Notes under the pieces: model-generated | Told to the model about the DNA's origin: nothing | The model's input: the letters and a program-made list of their open reading frames with translations, nothing else | Databases searched by the model: none | Position numbers and translations under genes: made by a program | Assembly: GCF_014692495.1 (NCBI RefSeq) | Contig: NZ_JACOIJ010000010.1 | Coordinates: forward strand, 1-64,000 | Source of the DNA: Sphingobacterium litopenaei | GTDB taxonomy: Bacteria > Bacteroidota > Bacteroidia > Sphingobacteriales > Sphingobacteriaceae | Reading direction: 5' to 3' | DNA length: 64,000 nucleotides | Part shown: piece by piece, positions 17,879-29,274 of the stretch | How the letters are laid out: every line of letters begins with the position of its first letter | How positions within the stretch are numbered: position 1 is the stretch's first letter

Positions 17879-18913
17879 ATGTCTGAAGATTTGGAATTAA
17901 TCGAACAAGAGGATCAGGAATTATTTGAACATATACGTATTGTCGCGGAAAAAGGAGTGACTACGATTCGTATTGACAAGTTCTTGATGAATAGAGTAGA
18001 GAATACGTCGCGTAATCGTATACAAAATGCCATAGATGCTGGTTCGGTGCGTGTCAATGATAAACCTATTAAGGCGAGTTATAAGATAAAGCCATTGGAT
18101 GTAATCACCATGTTATTGCCCGATCCGCCACGCGATACCGAAGTCTATCCGGAGAATATTCCTTTAGAAATAATCTATGAAGACGATGATGTACTTTTGG
18201 TTAACAAGGAAGCAGGAATGGTAGTGCATCCCGGGTACAACAACTATACAGGAACATTGGTCAATGCATTGACCTATCATCTGAATCAATTGCCTACTTT
18301 GCCAGGTAATACGGGACGACCAGGATTGGTGCACCGCATTGATAAGGATACATCCGGTTTGTTGATTATAGCGAAAAATGAATGGGCAATGACCTATTTA
18401 GCTAAACAGTTTTTTGAACATACTATCAATCGTCGTTATATAGCATTAGTATGGGGAGATATAGCGGAGGATGGAACGGTGACAGGTTATATTGGTCGCG
18501 ATCTTAAGGACCGTCGTATCATGGCTATGTATGATGATCCTGAAAAAGGGAAGTGGTCGGTGACGCATTATAAAGTACTAGAAAGGTTAGGTTTTGTGAC
18601 ATTGATTGAATGTCAACTCGAAACAGGACGTACACACCAGATTCGTGCACATATGAAATCTATAGGTCATCCTTTATTTTCGGATGCTATGTATGGTGGA
18701 GATAAGATAGTGAAAGGTACTTCGTTCAGTAAATATAAACAATTTGTAGACAATTGTTTTGCAGTTTTACCTCGTCAAGCACTTCATGCACGTTTATTAG
18801 GTTTTATCCATCCGGTGACGAAAAAACAGATGGATTTTGAAGTACCAATGCCAGCAGATATGCAACAGGTTTTGGAAAAATGGAGAGCTTACGCAGCGCA
18901 AGTTAAAAGTTAA
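17879..18913 (+). CDS. rluD: RluA/RluD family 23S rRNA pseudouridine synthase
   Basis: 344 residues: an S4 RNA-binding domain (about 30-95, RIDKFLMNRVENTSRNRIQNAI) and the catalytic domain with GLVHRIDKDTSGLLIIAK, which holds the nucleophilic Asp. LETGRTHQIRAHMKSIGHP is the other family signature. RluD modifies uridines in helix 69 of 23S rRNA. The gene has a closely placed promoter box. The class IV aminotransferase starts 13 bases later, so they are likely one transcript. Confidence 0.92.
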   Translation: MSEDLELIEQEDQELFEHIRIVAEKGVTTIRIDKFLMNRVENTSRNRIQNAIDAGSVRVNDKPIKASYKIKPLDVITMLLPDPPRDTEVYPENIPLEIIYEDDDVLLVNKEAGMVVHPGYNNYTGTLVNALTYHLNQLPTLPGNTGRPGLVHRIDKDTSGLLIIAKNEWAMTYLAKQFFEHTINRRYIALVWGDIAEDGTVTGYIGRDLKDRRIMAMYDDPEKGKWSVTHYKVLERLGFVTLIECQLETGRTHQIRAHMKSIGHPLFSDAMYGGDKIVKGTSFSKYKQFVDNCFAVLPRQALHARLLGFIHPVTKKQMDFEVPMPADMQQVLEKWRAYAAQVKS

Positions 18914-18926
18914 TTAGTGAGAATTT

Positions 18927-19784
18927 ATGCCAATACATTATATAAATTTTAATGGAGAAATAGTTTCTGAGGATTCAAAACTATTAACTGTTGAAAATAG
19001 AGGATTGAGATATGGTGATGGTCTTTTTGAGACGATGCTGTATCAAGGAGGGGAGATTAGATTTTTGCATTTACATGTAGAAAGACTACAACGTAGTATG
19101 CAAAAAATTCAATTGGAACAATCTACCATGTTTGATGAATATTTCATCAAAAAAATCACGGATGAATTGATTCGTAAAAATAATATGGTAGGTCAGCGTG
19201 TGCGTGTGCGATTGATAGTGTATCGTTCTGGAGGCGGTATTTATTCCCCAGAGACAAACAAACCCGCTTACATTTTACAGGTGCAAAAAGTTGATATTCA
19301 GGTACGCGATAAAAAGGTAGGTTTGATTGTGGATTTATATTCTGAAATCAAAAAGCCTTATAGCGATTTGTCTGAATTGAAATCCAATAACTCCTTGATT
19401 TACGTTTTGGCAGGGAACTACAAGAAGAAATTTGATTACGATGATGTATTTATCTTAAATCAAGAAGGCTTTTTGTGTGAAGCGCTTACCTCTAATATTT
19501 TCGTTTATTACGATAAAGTGTTGTACACCCCAGCTTTGAATCAAGGCTGTATCGACGGTGTAATGCGTCGGGTTGTGATGGATATGTGTGAAGAAGAAGG
19601 TATTCCAGTCGTAGAAGCGCAGATCAGTCCAGAAATCATGAAGAAAGCGGATGAGCTATTCTGTACGAATGCGGTTCAAGGTATTCAGTGGGTGATGGGC
19701 TATAAGCAGAAACGTTACTTCAATAAAATTTCACGTATTTTGCAAGAAAAATTACGTACTTGGAGTTATAATAAAGAAGATTAA
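18927..19784 (+). CDS. Class IV PLP aminotransferase (IlvE/PabC-like)
   Basis: 285 residues of the fold-type IV family that holds branched-chain aminotransferases, D-amino-acid transaminases and 4-amino-4-deoxychorismate lyase. ENRGLRYGDGLFETM near residue 23 is the family start signature; LKSNNSLIYVLAG carries the catalytic-Lys region (SELKSNN), and CEALTSNIFV plus ALNQGCIDGVMRR follow. Length and DGLFETM suggest PabC (folate synthesis) as well as IlvE; the sequence alone does not separate them. It is downstream of rluD. Confidence 0.82.
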   Translation: MPIHYINFNGEIVSEDSKLLTVENRGLRYGDGLFETMLYQGGEIRFLHLHVERLQRSMQKIQLEQSTMFDEYFIKKITDELIRKNNMVGQRVRVRLIVYRSGGGIYSPETNKPAYILQVQKVDIQVRDKKVGLIVDLYSEIKKPYSDLSELKSNNSLIYVLAGNYKKKFDYDDVFILNQEGFLCEALTSNIFVYYDKVLYTPALNQGCIDGVMRRVVMDMCEEEGIPVVEAQISPEIMKKADELFCTNAVQGIQWVMGYKQKRYFNKISRILQEKLRTWSYNKED

Positions 19785-19859
19785 GACCTTGTTTTTTGGT
19801 CAAAGTCATTCTTTTGTTGAAAATATCTCATAATATAGAGTTGTGACAAAAATAAGTTT

Positions 19860-19887
19860 TTGCTACGTTGGCATTTGCTTATTTTTG
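19860..19887 (+). promoter_or_regulatory. Promoter with -33 TTG and -7 TATTTTTG
   Basis: TTG at 19860-19862, 17 bases of spacing and TATTTTTG at 19880-19887 match the Bacteroidota arrangement. It lies 47 bases upstream of the exonuclease gene. Confidence 0.55.
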
Positions 19888-19934
19888 TTTTTAATAATTT
19901 TTGGTCTCAGGGCTGAAAGTATAAAAATAAATTC

Positions 19935-20858
19935 ATGGAACTAAAATTAAAACGTCCGTTAGCTTTTTTCGATTTAGAGACAACAGGAGTCAATATTGCA
20001 ACCGATAAAATCGTTGAAGTTTCGATTTTAAAAGTGAATGTTGACAATTCGGAAGAAGTGTATACACGTCGTATCAATCCTCAAATCCCAATTCCTGTAG
20101 AGTCATCTATGTTCCATGGCATCTATGATGAAGATATCAAAGATGCACCTACATTTAAGGATTTGGCAAAGGAAATTGCAGAGTTTATTGGAGATTCAGA
20201 TTTGGCGGGATATAATTCCAATAAATTCGATGTTCCCATGTTAATGGAAGAATTTCTAGCAGCGGGTGTAGAGTTTAGTCTAGAAGGACGTTCGTTTGTT
20301 GATGTGCAAAATATTTTCCATCAAATGGAGCAACGTACGTTGAAAGCTGCGTATAAGTTCTACTGTGGTAAGTCTTTAGACAATGCACATCAAGCAGAAG
20401 ATGATGTACGTGCAACATATGAAGTGCTTAAAGCACAACTCTCAAAATATGAAAATGAAAGTTATACAGACAAGCATGGTGCTGTTTCATACCCAGTGGT
20501 GAATGATGTAGAAGCCTTACATAAGTTTACGAACCTGACTAAACCAGTAGATTTTGCTGGTCGTTTTGTCTATGATGAGCAGGATGAGGTTTGTATCAAT
20601 TTTGGGAAGCACAAGGGTAGAAGATTAACAGATGTTTTTGAATCTGAACCAAGCTATTATGCATGGATGCAGAATGGAGATTTTCCATTGTACACCAAAC
20701 GCATTTTAGAAAAATTGTGGAATGAATACAAAAGCGCAAGAAATGCACAAAAGCAACAAATTGCTAAAAAGGATGAGCCGAAAGTAAAAGTAGAAACAAA
20801 TCCAAAGCCTATTACAAGCGATATGTTGGCGAGTTTGCAAAATAAATTTGGTAAGTAA
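19935..20858 (+). CDS. DnaQ-like 3'-5' exonuclease
   Basis: 307 residues. An N-terminal DEDD exonuclease domain (1-180) has the first motif FFDLETTGVN, the second in GYNSNKFDVPM and the third in HQAEDDVRATYEVL, which is the DEDDh form. After about residue 200 there is an unusual extra segment with FGKHKGRRLTDVFESEPSYY, like the DUF3820 'GxHKG' motif of quorum-linked exonuclease tails, and a Lys-rich C-terminus. It probably degrades DNA or RNA in repair; it is not assumed to be the Pol III epsilon subunit. trxB follows after 20 bases. Confidence 0.87.
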   Translation: MELKLKRPLAFFDLETTGVNIATDKIVEVSILKVNVDNSEEVYTRRINPQIPIPVESSMFHGIYDEDIKDAPTFKDLAKEIAEFIGDSDLAGYNSNKFDVPMLMEEFLAAGVEFSLEGRSFVDVQNIFHQMEQRTLKAAYKFYCGKSLDNAHQAEDDVRATYEVLKAQLSKYENESYTDKHGAVSYPVVNDVEALHKFTNLTKPVDFAGRFVYDEQDEVCINFGKHKGRRLTDVFESEPSYYAWMQNGDFPLYTKRILEKLWNEYKSARNAQKQQIAKKDEPKVKVETNPKPITSDMLASLQNKFGK

Positions 20859-20878
20859 AATAAATCTAAAAAGACATA

Positions 20879-21838
20879 ATGAATAAAGAGCAAGTTTCAG
20901 AACACGTTAATTGTTTGATTATTGGATCTGGGCCAGCAGGTTATACTGCAGCTATTTATGCAGCGCGTGCTGATTTGAAACCTGTAGTGTATACAGGTAT
21001 TGTTCCGGGAGGTCAATTGACACAAACTACAGAAGTAGATAATTTTCCAGGTTATCCTAAAGGTATTACAGGTCCTGAATTAATGGAAGATTTGAAAAAT
21101 CAAGCAGAACGTTTCGGAACGCAGGTACGTTTTGGCTATGCTACTAAAGTAGATTTTTCAAAAGATGGTAGTATTCACTATGTAGAAATTGATGGTAAAA
21201 CCGTTATTTCTGCGGATACTGTTATTATCTCTACCGGTGCTACAGCTAAATGGTTAGGATTAGAATCAGAACAAAAATACAATGGTTTTGGTGTATCTGC
21301 TTGTGCTGTATGTGATGGTTTCTTCTTCAAAGGACAAGATGTGGCAATAGTAGGTGCTGGGGATACAGCTGCAGAAGAAGCTACTTATTTGGCTAAATTG
21401 TGTAATAAAGTATATATGTTGGTGCGTCGTGACGAGTTCAGAGCTTCAAAAGCAATGTATCACCGTGTAATGAATACAGCTAACATCGAAGTATTATACA
21501 ATACGGAAACACAAGAAATTTTAGGTGATGGTCAAGTGGTTACTGGTGTTCGTGTACTAAATAATAAAACGAACGAAACAACAGACTTAGATGTAACAGG
21601 TTTCTTTGTGGCTATTGGCCATAAACCAAATACAGAATTGTTCCAAGGTATTTTGGATATGGACGAGACAGGTTATTTGATTACAAAACCAAATGTTACA
21701 ACCACAAATATACCTGGTGTATTTGCAGCGGGTGACGTGCAAGATAATGTTTACCGTCAAGCTATTACTGCAGCTGGAACAGGCTGTATGGCGGCTTTAG
21801 AGGCTGAAAGATACTTAGCGGCTAAGGGTGATCATTAA
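20879..21838 (+). CDS. trxB: Thioredoxin-disulfide reductase
   Basis: 319 residues, NADPH-dependent flavoprotein that reduces thioredoxin. The FAD-binding motif GSGPAGYTAAIYAARA is near the N-terminus, the redox motif CAVCDGFFF around residue 143, the NADPH motif GAGDTAAEEATYLAK next, and the closing FAD motif GVFAAGDVQD. The length is standard. It shares an operon with the exonuclease and serves thioredoxins such as the one at 2640-2939. Confidence 0.97.
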   Translation: MNKEQVSEHVNCLIIGSGPAGYTAAIYAARADLKPVVYTGIVPGGQLTQTTEVDNFPGYPKGITGPELMEDLKNQAERFGTQVRFGYATKVDFSKDGSIHYVEIDGKTVISADTVIISTGATAKWLGLESEQKYNGFGVSACAVCDGFFFKGQDVAIVGAGDTAAEEATYLAKLCNKVYMLVRRDEFRASKAMYHRVMNTANIEVLYNTETQEILGDGQVVTGVRVLNNKTNETTDLDVTGFFVAIGHKPNTELFQGILDMDETGYLITKPNVTTTNIPGVFAAGDVQDNVYRQAITAAGTGCMAALEAERYLAAKGDH

Positions 21839-21855
21839 ATTTTGATCAACTGTAT

Positions 21856-21899
21856 AAAAAACAAAGGCTCGAATTTATAAATTCGAGCCTTTGTTTTTT
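21856..21899. terminator. Bidirectional intrinsic terminator
   Basis: 20-base-pair stem (AAAAAACAAAGGCTCGAATT and its complement) between convergent trxB and the permease gene. A and T runs on both sides serve both directions; it overlaps the permease stop codon. Confidence 0.92.
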
Positions 21900-23325
21900 A
21901 TACGCTTTGTTTAGCTTTATTGGCTTTCACTATGCGGTAACTTATATAGAGTAATAATATCCAAATAGGAATTAATTCTACAGATATTCGTAACCCTGTT
22001 AACCACATCATTCCCAAAACCCCGAATAAGAATAATAAGGTTAAATAATTACTTAAAGGATAGAATAAGCTTGGAAAGCTAGTAGATTTGTTTTCTTTAT
22101 TCTTTTGTTTTTTGAAGAACAAATGTGTCCAAGAAATCATAATCCAGTTAATAATCAAAGAAGATACAACCAATGACATCAATACTTCTAAGGCTTGTTC
22201 TGGCATTATTTTGTTAATTACAATACAAAAAGCAACCAATACCGCTGACACCATTAAAGCAGCAATAGGAGCATGGTTTTTATTTAGTTTTCGTAAAAAT
22301 TTTGGGGCATTTCCTTGTTCAGCCAAACCATACAGCATTCTTGAATTACTATAAACACAACTGTTATAAACCGATAACGCTGCTGTCAAAACGATAATAT
22401 TCAATACATTCGCAATTAAGCTCATGAAGTCAAATGTTTTGCCGAAGACAGTAAATTGCTTATCGTTCAAAATGTCAAATACTTCTACAAAGGGGCTTGT
22501 ATTTGCTGTAATTGAGCGCCAAGGCATCAAGGAGAATAGTATAAACAAAGCACCTACATAGAAAATTAAAATACGAATCAAAACTTGATTGGTCGCTTTC
22601 GGAATATTTTTCTCTGGATTTTCTGCTTCCGCAGCTGTGATGCCGACTAATTCTAAACCTCCAAAAGAGAACATTATGGTTACCAAGGCTGCCAATAGCC
22701 CTTGATAAGAACCGTCTTCTGTTTGTTGCAACCAGCCTTTAGGGAAAAATCCTCCATCATTCACTAAATTTTGTACGGTGGCTTGGTCACCTTCAGCTCC
22801 CGAAATTAAAAGATAGCCTCCAAAGATAATCATTGCTATAATGGCTGAAACTTTAATAATGGAAAACCAAAATTCCGTTTCTCCATAAACTTTTACTGAA
22901 GTAAGATTTAAGGCATTGATTACAATAAAAAAGAATAAACTTGAAACCCATAATGGTATTTCGGGCCACCAAAATTGAATATAAACACCAATAGCCGTTA
23001 ATTCAGCCATACTTACAAGTATATAAAGAATCCAATAATTCCAACCTGAAGCATACCCTGCAAAAGGCCCCCAATATTTATTGGCAAAATAAGAGAAACT
23101 TCCCGATACAGGTTCGTCAACCACCATTTCACCTAATTGCCTTAATATAAAAAATGCAAAAATACCAGCAATAGCGTAGCCTAGAATAACGGATGGGCCA
23201 GCTAAAATGGCGGCTTTCCCAATTCCAAGAAATAAACCTGTACCTACAGCTCCACCAATAGCAATAAGTTGAATATGTCTATTGCTTAATCCTCTCTTGA
23301 GCTCTTTTTCTTTATTTTCCTCCAC
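21898..23325 (-). CDS. Amino acid permease (APC family)
   Basis: 475 residues with about 12 membrane helices. The N-terminal GGAVGTGLFLGIGKAAILAG is the APC substrate-binding loop and SFGGLELVGITAAEAENPEK is typical of the amino-acid/proton symporters of the AAT subfamily (ProY, GabP, CycA). The start is GTG at 23325. The first 14 bases overlap the end of the DUF5103 gene, indicating coupling. The substrate is not predictable, though glycine/alanine/serine or aromatic amino acids are usual in this subfamily. Confidence 0.9.
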   Translation of the reverse strand: MEENKEKELKRGLSNRHIQLIAIGGAVGTGLFLGIGKAAILAGPSVILGYAIAGIFAFFILRQLGEMVVDEPVSGSFSYFANKYWGPFAGYASGWNYWILYILVSMAELTAIGVYIQFWWPEIPLWVSSLFFFIVINALNLTSVKVYGETEFWFSIIKVSAIIAMIIFGGYLLISGAEGDQATVQNLVNDGGFFPKGWLQQTEDGSYQGLLAALVTIMFSFGGLELVGITAAEAENPEKNIPKATNQVLIRILIFYVGALFILFSLMPWRSITANTSPFVEVFDILNDKQFTVFGKTFDFMSLIANVLNIIVLTAALSVYNSCVYSNSRMLYGLAEQGNAPKFLRKLNKNHAPIAALMVSAVLVAFCIVINKIMPEQALEVLMSLVVSSLIINWIMISWTHLFFKKQKNKENKSTSFPSLFYPLSNYLTLLFLFGVLGMMWLTGLRISVELIPIWILLLYISYRIVKANKAKQSV

Positions 23326-24631
23326 TGTATATGTTATTATTTGTAGTTTTTATGTTTTTAAATCCAATAAGTTCATCCCAATATATTCCTTGTTTGCGGT
23401 AATATACGAGAATTTGATATTCATTTTCTGTTTCAAAATATGATCCTGAATACTTATCGGTTATGATTTTGTTTTCCTCTATTGTGATGTATTCATAATT
23501 ATAGATACCTTGCTTTAATAATTGAGTGGTAGTCCATACGCCTTGCTGTTCGTCGTAGGATAACTTATTTTCTGACCCAATCTTATAATTATTAAAAGCT
23601 CCTACAAGGTAAATATCTCCTTTAATATTTGCAGAATCTTTTAGCGAAAAAAATGAATTAATATATTCACTTTGTAAGTTTGCTTCTTCAAAATCTATAT
23701 TCCGAATATAAAACTTCCCGTTTTCATCGGGTTTGTAGATGTATTTGTTATCTGACTTTTTCTCGTCTAAATTGACTTGCGCCAAAATTATGCTGTCACG
23801 AACTATTGATTGTACTGAAGAAGACGCACTTCTAACACTGCGCAAATCTAAGGTTCTAAACTCATTGTTCCCTTCAAAATCTAAACTTTGAGGGTTATTG
23901 TAAGTTATCTTATTACTCGAAACTTGAGTTGGTGCTTTGAGGATTTTATAATTGTCTTGTCTTTGATTTTGGTAGACATGAATCTGTAAGTTTGTATGAG
24001 GATTTCTTATTTCCTGAGAGGAATTAACTGAAACATTTAGTTTTTGATTTTTTGATCTTTTAGTAGGAGATAAGGATGGAATAATTTCAGAATCAAGTTG
24101 CACTTCTGATTTTAAAACATAAATCTTTCTAGTAAAAAGTAGGCGTTCTTGATCAGCATCTTCGTAGACTTTGAGTAGATAGTTGCCAGATAATTTCGGT
24201 TTTATGTTTTCATTTGGAAAGATGAAAGCATAATGCGTATAAGCTTGTAGGGTATTTTGCGAATTCTGAAAAGTATAAATTCTATCTTCTTCGTACCCCG
24301 TGAGATAATCTATACTAGGTAATCGACTAGATGTCCAATCGGCATTACAATATTCTATCCGATAATAAAAATTGCGCTGATCCGCACGTAAGTCATCAAA
24401 AGAAATCGTTAAAGTTTCATTTTTATTTAAATCAATAATTGGAAATTCGTTTTCCTTGCCTATATGATTCAATTGTACAGTCCTGATATAAGAAGAATAA
24501 TTAAAATTATCGTATATCAAGTTGCTTTTACCAGTTCTTAAATCAGGATTAGATTTTCGTTTTTGTGCATAGCTGTTAATACTTGTTGTTATTATTAACA
24601 GGCATATAATAAATGATTTAAATTTAATCAT
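23312..24631 (-). CDS. Type IX secretion system plug protein (DUF5103)
   Basis: 439 residues with a signal peptide to about residue 22 (NSYAQ) and the DUF5103 pattern: NLIYDNFNYSSYIRTVQL, YRIEYCNADWTSS, GNYLLKVYEDAD and, near the end, DIYLVGAFNNYKI and VWTTTQLLKQGIYNYEY. Proteins of this family plug the SprA translocon channel of T9SS on its periplasmic or outer face. It sits between a small membrane protein and the permease on the same strand, away from other T9SS genes. No other T9SS gene is in the window. Confidence 0.82.
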   Translation of the reverse strand: MIKFKSFIICLLIITTSINSYAQKRKSNPDLRTGKSNLIYDNFNYSSYIRTVQLNHIGKENEFPIIDLNKNETLTISFDDLRADQRNFYYRIEYCNADWTSSRLPSIDYLTGYEEDRIYTFQNSQNTLQAYTHYAFIFPNENIKPKLSGNYLLKVYEDADQERLLFTRKIYVLKSEVQLDSEIIPSLSPTKRSKNQKLNVSVNSSQEIRNPHTNLQIHVYQNQRQDNYKILKAPTQVSSNKITYNNPQSLDFEGNNEFRTLDLRSVRSASSSVQSIVRDSIILAQVNLDEKKSDNKYIYKPDENGKFYIRNIDFEEANLQSEYINSFFSLKDSANIKGDIYLVGAFNNYKIGSENKLSYDEQQGVWTTTQLLKQGIYNYEYITIEENKIITDKYSGSYFETENEYQILVYYRKQGIYWDELIGFKNIKTTNNNIYSGGK

Positions 24632-24643
24632 TTAAACAATAGC

Positions 24644-25051
24644 TTATTTCATTCTTACAATTTTATCTACTATATATACGGTATTACCACGCCAAGGTAA
24701 GGCACCTTTATATTCTTTATAATGTAGATCAAAGAATTTGCCGCTATTAGTTTCTAAAATATTATAAATAGAATCACTTTCGACCGAAAAAATAAATTCA
24801 TTGCTGGTGATAACTCCCGTGCGACCACCGCCAAATCCTTCTTGAATTAATTTTCCTTCATAAGTTTTGAAAAGATTGCCCTTCTTGACAGCATAGTTTA
24901 AATAGCCAGATTTTACACCTTCACCAAAAACAAAATAATATTTCCAGTAAATTATTCCGCTAATAATTAATAGAGCTACGACAATAAGCCAACCAAAAAA
25001 TGATTTCAATTTTGAACCTTTCTTTTCTGTGTTTAACGATGATTCCGCCAT
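24644..25051 (-). CDS. Small single-pass membrane protein, unknown
   Basis: 135 residues. A short charged N-terminus, one helix at about 20-43 (FFGWLIVVALLIISGIIYWK) and a soluble C-terminal domain of about 85 residues with GYLNYAVKKGNLFKTYEGKL and a GFGGGRTG loop. I recognise this as a conserved type in Bacteroidota, but no function is known to me. It precedes DUF5103 by 12 bases and is probably in the same operon. Confidence 0.7.
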   Translation of the reverse strand: MAESSLNTEKKGSKLKSFFGWLIVVALLIISGIIYWKYYFVFGEGVKSGYLNYAVKKGNLFKTYEGKLIQEGFGGGRTGVITSNEFIFSVESDSIYNILETNSGKFFDLHYKEYKGALPWRGNTVYIVDKIVRMK

Positions 25052-25154
25052 ATTACAAGAATTTGATATACATAAATATAGCAGAATGTTTTTATAGTTT
25101 CTAAGCTTGCCTATTAAAATTCACATTCCTTGTAGAAGAGTTAAAAATAAGAAA

Positions 25155-25177
25155 GGCTTCATCATTAAAACGAAGCC
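25155..25177 (-). terminator. Intrinsic terminator of dapA
   Basis: Short stem GGCTTC/GAAGCC with a roughly 11-base loop, followed on the minus strand by TTTCTTATTTTT. It lies 25 bases after the dapA stop. Confidence 0.6.
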
Positions 25178-25202
25178 CTCTATAATATACATTTACCTGA
25201 AT

Positions 25203-26084
25203 TTATTCCGCTAAAATAGTTATTTCTTCTCTAATTTTATCCTGTGTGGTTGAACTTACTGAAACTAAAGGTAAGCGAACCACATCTTTTCCGAATCCCA
25301 ACTCCTGCAAGATGTATTTTACACCACAAGGATTTCCTTCAACAAAACAAAGATCTGTAATGTGTAATAGCTTATTGTGGATTTTTCGTGCCTCCACATA
25401 TTTTCCTTCTGCACACAATTGGGCTAAAGTTGCTACTTCTTTTGGGTAAGCATTTCCTACCACAGAGATAATTCCCACAGCACCCAATGCCATCATCGGT
25501 AAAGTAGTAGGATCGTCTCCTGAAATTAATAAAAAATTCTCAGGTTTGTCTCTCAAAATTTCCGAAAACTGTGCGAAATTACCTGAAGCTTCTTTGATCG
25601 CGACAATGTTTTTGAAGTCATTAGCCAATCTCAATGTCGTCTGTGCCGTCATATTTGATCCTGTTCTTCCAGGGACATTATATAAAATAACAGGCAAGCT
25701 TGATGCTTCAGCTACTGCTTTATAATGTTGGTAAATACCTTCTTGCGTAGGTTTATTATAGTAAGGTGAAACTGAAAGTATAGCGCAGTAACCTTCTGTA
25801 TCAAAAGATTTTATAGCTTCAACAATTTCATGTGTGTGATTTCCACCAATACCTGCTACCAATGGAACTCTACCATTTACTTTATCTTTTGTAAACTTCC
25901 AAATCTTCTTCTTCTCCTCAGAGCTTAATGTAGCTGTCTCACCTGTAGTTCCTAATGAAACTAAATAATTCATACCCTCTTTGATTTGAAACTCAATTAA
26001 ATTTCCTAAAGTTTCAAAATCTACGCTTCCATCTGCATTAAATGGCGTAACCAATGCTACACCTGCTCCTTGAATCTCAGTCAT
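25203..26084 (-). CDS. dapA: 4-hydroxy-tetrahydrodipicolinate synthase
   Basis: 293 residues. DapA condenses pyruvate with aspartate semialdehyde at the entry to lysine and diaminopimelate synthesis. Visible are SLGTTGETATLSSEEK, the Tyr motif ILYNVPGRTGSN, the Schiff-base Lys in NIVAIKEASGN and the closing VSVVGNAYP. Length and motifs are standard. It follows ligA by 25 bases on the same strand; co-transcription is plausible. Confidence 0.95.
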   Translation of the reverse strand: MTEIQGAGVALVTPFNADGSVDFETLGNLIEFQIKEGMNYLVSLGTTGETATLSSEEKKKIWKFTKDKVNGRVPLVAGIGGNHTHEIVEAIKSFDTEGYCAILSVSPYYNKPTQEGIYQHYKAVAEASSLPVILYNVPGRTGSNMTAQTTLRLANDFKNIVAIKEASGNFAQFSEILRDKPENFLLISGDDPTTLPMMALGAVGIISVVGNAYPKEVATLAQLCAEGKYVEARKIHNKLLHITDLCFVEGNPCGVKYILQELGFGKDVVRLPLVSVSSTTQDKIREEITILAE

Positions 26085-26109
26085 TTTGATTTTTTAATTT
26101 ATATAGTAT

Positions 26110-28152
<2,043 letters not shown>

Positions 28153-28248
28153 TTAAATGCTTAAAATAATTTAGAAACCAATATTTTACGAACTATAACT
28201 GCTAGGAGAATAGTTCGAAAAATCGGTTATTCTAAGATGTGTGTTGGG

Positions 28249-29274
28249 TTAAAAATTATTTGCTGACAATTCTGTGAATTTTTGAATTTTATTCACATAA
28301 AAATCCCAAATAATGGATTTTTTATATCTTCCTATTTTGTTTTCTGTAGCAGAATATTTTTTACGTTTTCTGGAATTCTTGAAGAAATTGACGAAAAAAT
28401 CCTGATGTGCGCGACTAATAGCCCATGCATCTTTGGGTTTTCTTTGAGCCAAAAAAGCTAATAAAGCTAATAAATCTAACCAGAAACGGACAAAAATAAC
28501 ACCGAAAGCTTGGGCTAAGGGAAGGTTTTTTTGCAACATAAAAAGGTTGTTTCTGAAGTTGAGATAGGTCTTTTTAGGATTGCTTGTGTTTAAAGTTCCT
28601 CCGCCGACATGATAAACCGTACTTGTAGGACAATAACCGATTTTATAACCCATTTTTTTCAAACGCCAGCATAAATCAATCTCTTCCATATGTGCAAAAA
28701 AATCGGAGTCAAAGCCTTGAGCTTCTTTCCAAACATGGGATTTAATAAATAAAGCAGCACCCGTTGCCCAAAAGATTTCTTTCTCGTCCTCATATTGCCC
28801 TAAATCTTCTTCGGCTAGGTGAAGTATACGGCCGCGACAAAAAGGATAACCGAATGCGTCAATATATCCCCCTGCTGCTCCAGCATGTTCAAAATGCGTT
28901 TTTTTATGGTAAGCTCTGATTTTTGGTTGTGCCGCAGCGTAATTGTTGCGTTCCATCATTTCGATGACAGGTTCGATCCAATTTTCCGTTACTTCAACAT
29001 CTGAATTGAGTAAAACGTAATAATCGGCATCTACTTGTTCCAGCACTTTATTATATCCACCTGCGAAACCATAATTTTCTGAATTGGAAATAATGCGAAT
29101 GGTGGGATAATATTCTTTTACAAAAGCCAAAGAATCATCTGTCGATGCATTGTCTCCAATGACGAATTCTATATTGGGATAGGTGCTATTATACACAGAA
29201 GGTAAAAATTTCTCCAAGAAATATTTACCATTCCAGTTCAATATTACCACAGATACTTTTGGATAGTGTGTCAT
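28249..29274 (-). CDS. Family 2 glycosyltransferase
   Basis: I take the ATG at 29274, which makes an ATGA overlap with the acyltransferase stop; a further ATG at 29301 would overlap by 31 bases. About 341 residues. GT-A signatures: VSVVILNWNGKYFLEKFLPS, the nucleotide-binding IGDNASTDDSL and the metal-binding LNSDVEVTENW. GFDSDFFAHMEEIDLCWRLK follows, as in rhamnosyl or galactosyl transferases of polysaccharide synthesis. A basic C-terminal amphipathic part suggests membrane contact. Sugar and acceptor are unknown. Confidence 0.88.
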   Translation of the reverse strand: MTHYPKVSVVILNWNGKYFLEKFLPSVYNSTYPNIEFVIGDNASTDDSLAFVKEYYPTIRIISNSENYGFAGGYNKVLEQVDADYYVLLNSDVEVTENWIEPVIEMMERNNYAAAQPKIRAYHKKTHFEHAGAAGGYIDAFGYPFCRGRILHLAEEDLGQYEDEKEIFWATGAALFIKSHVWKEAQGFDSDFFAHMEEIDLCWRLKKMGYKIGYCPTSTVYHVGGGTLNTSNPKKTYLNFRNNLFMLQKNLPLAQAFGVIFVRFWLDLLALLAFLAQRKPKDAWAISRAHQDFFVNFFKNSRKRKKYSATENKIGRYKKSIIWDFYVNKIQKFTELSANNF

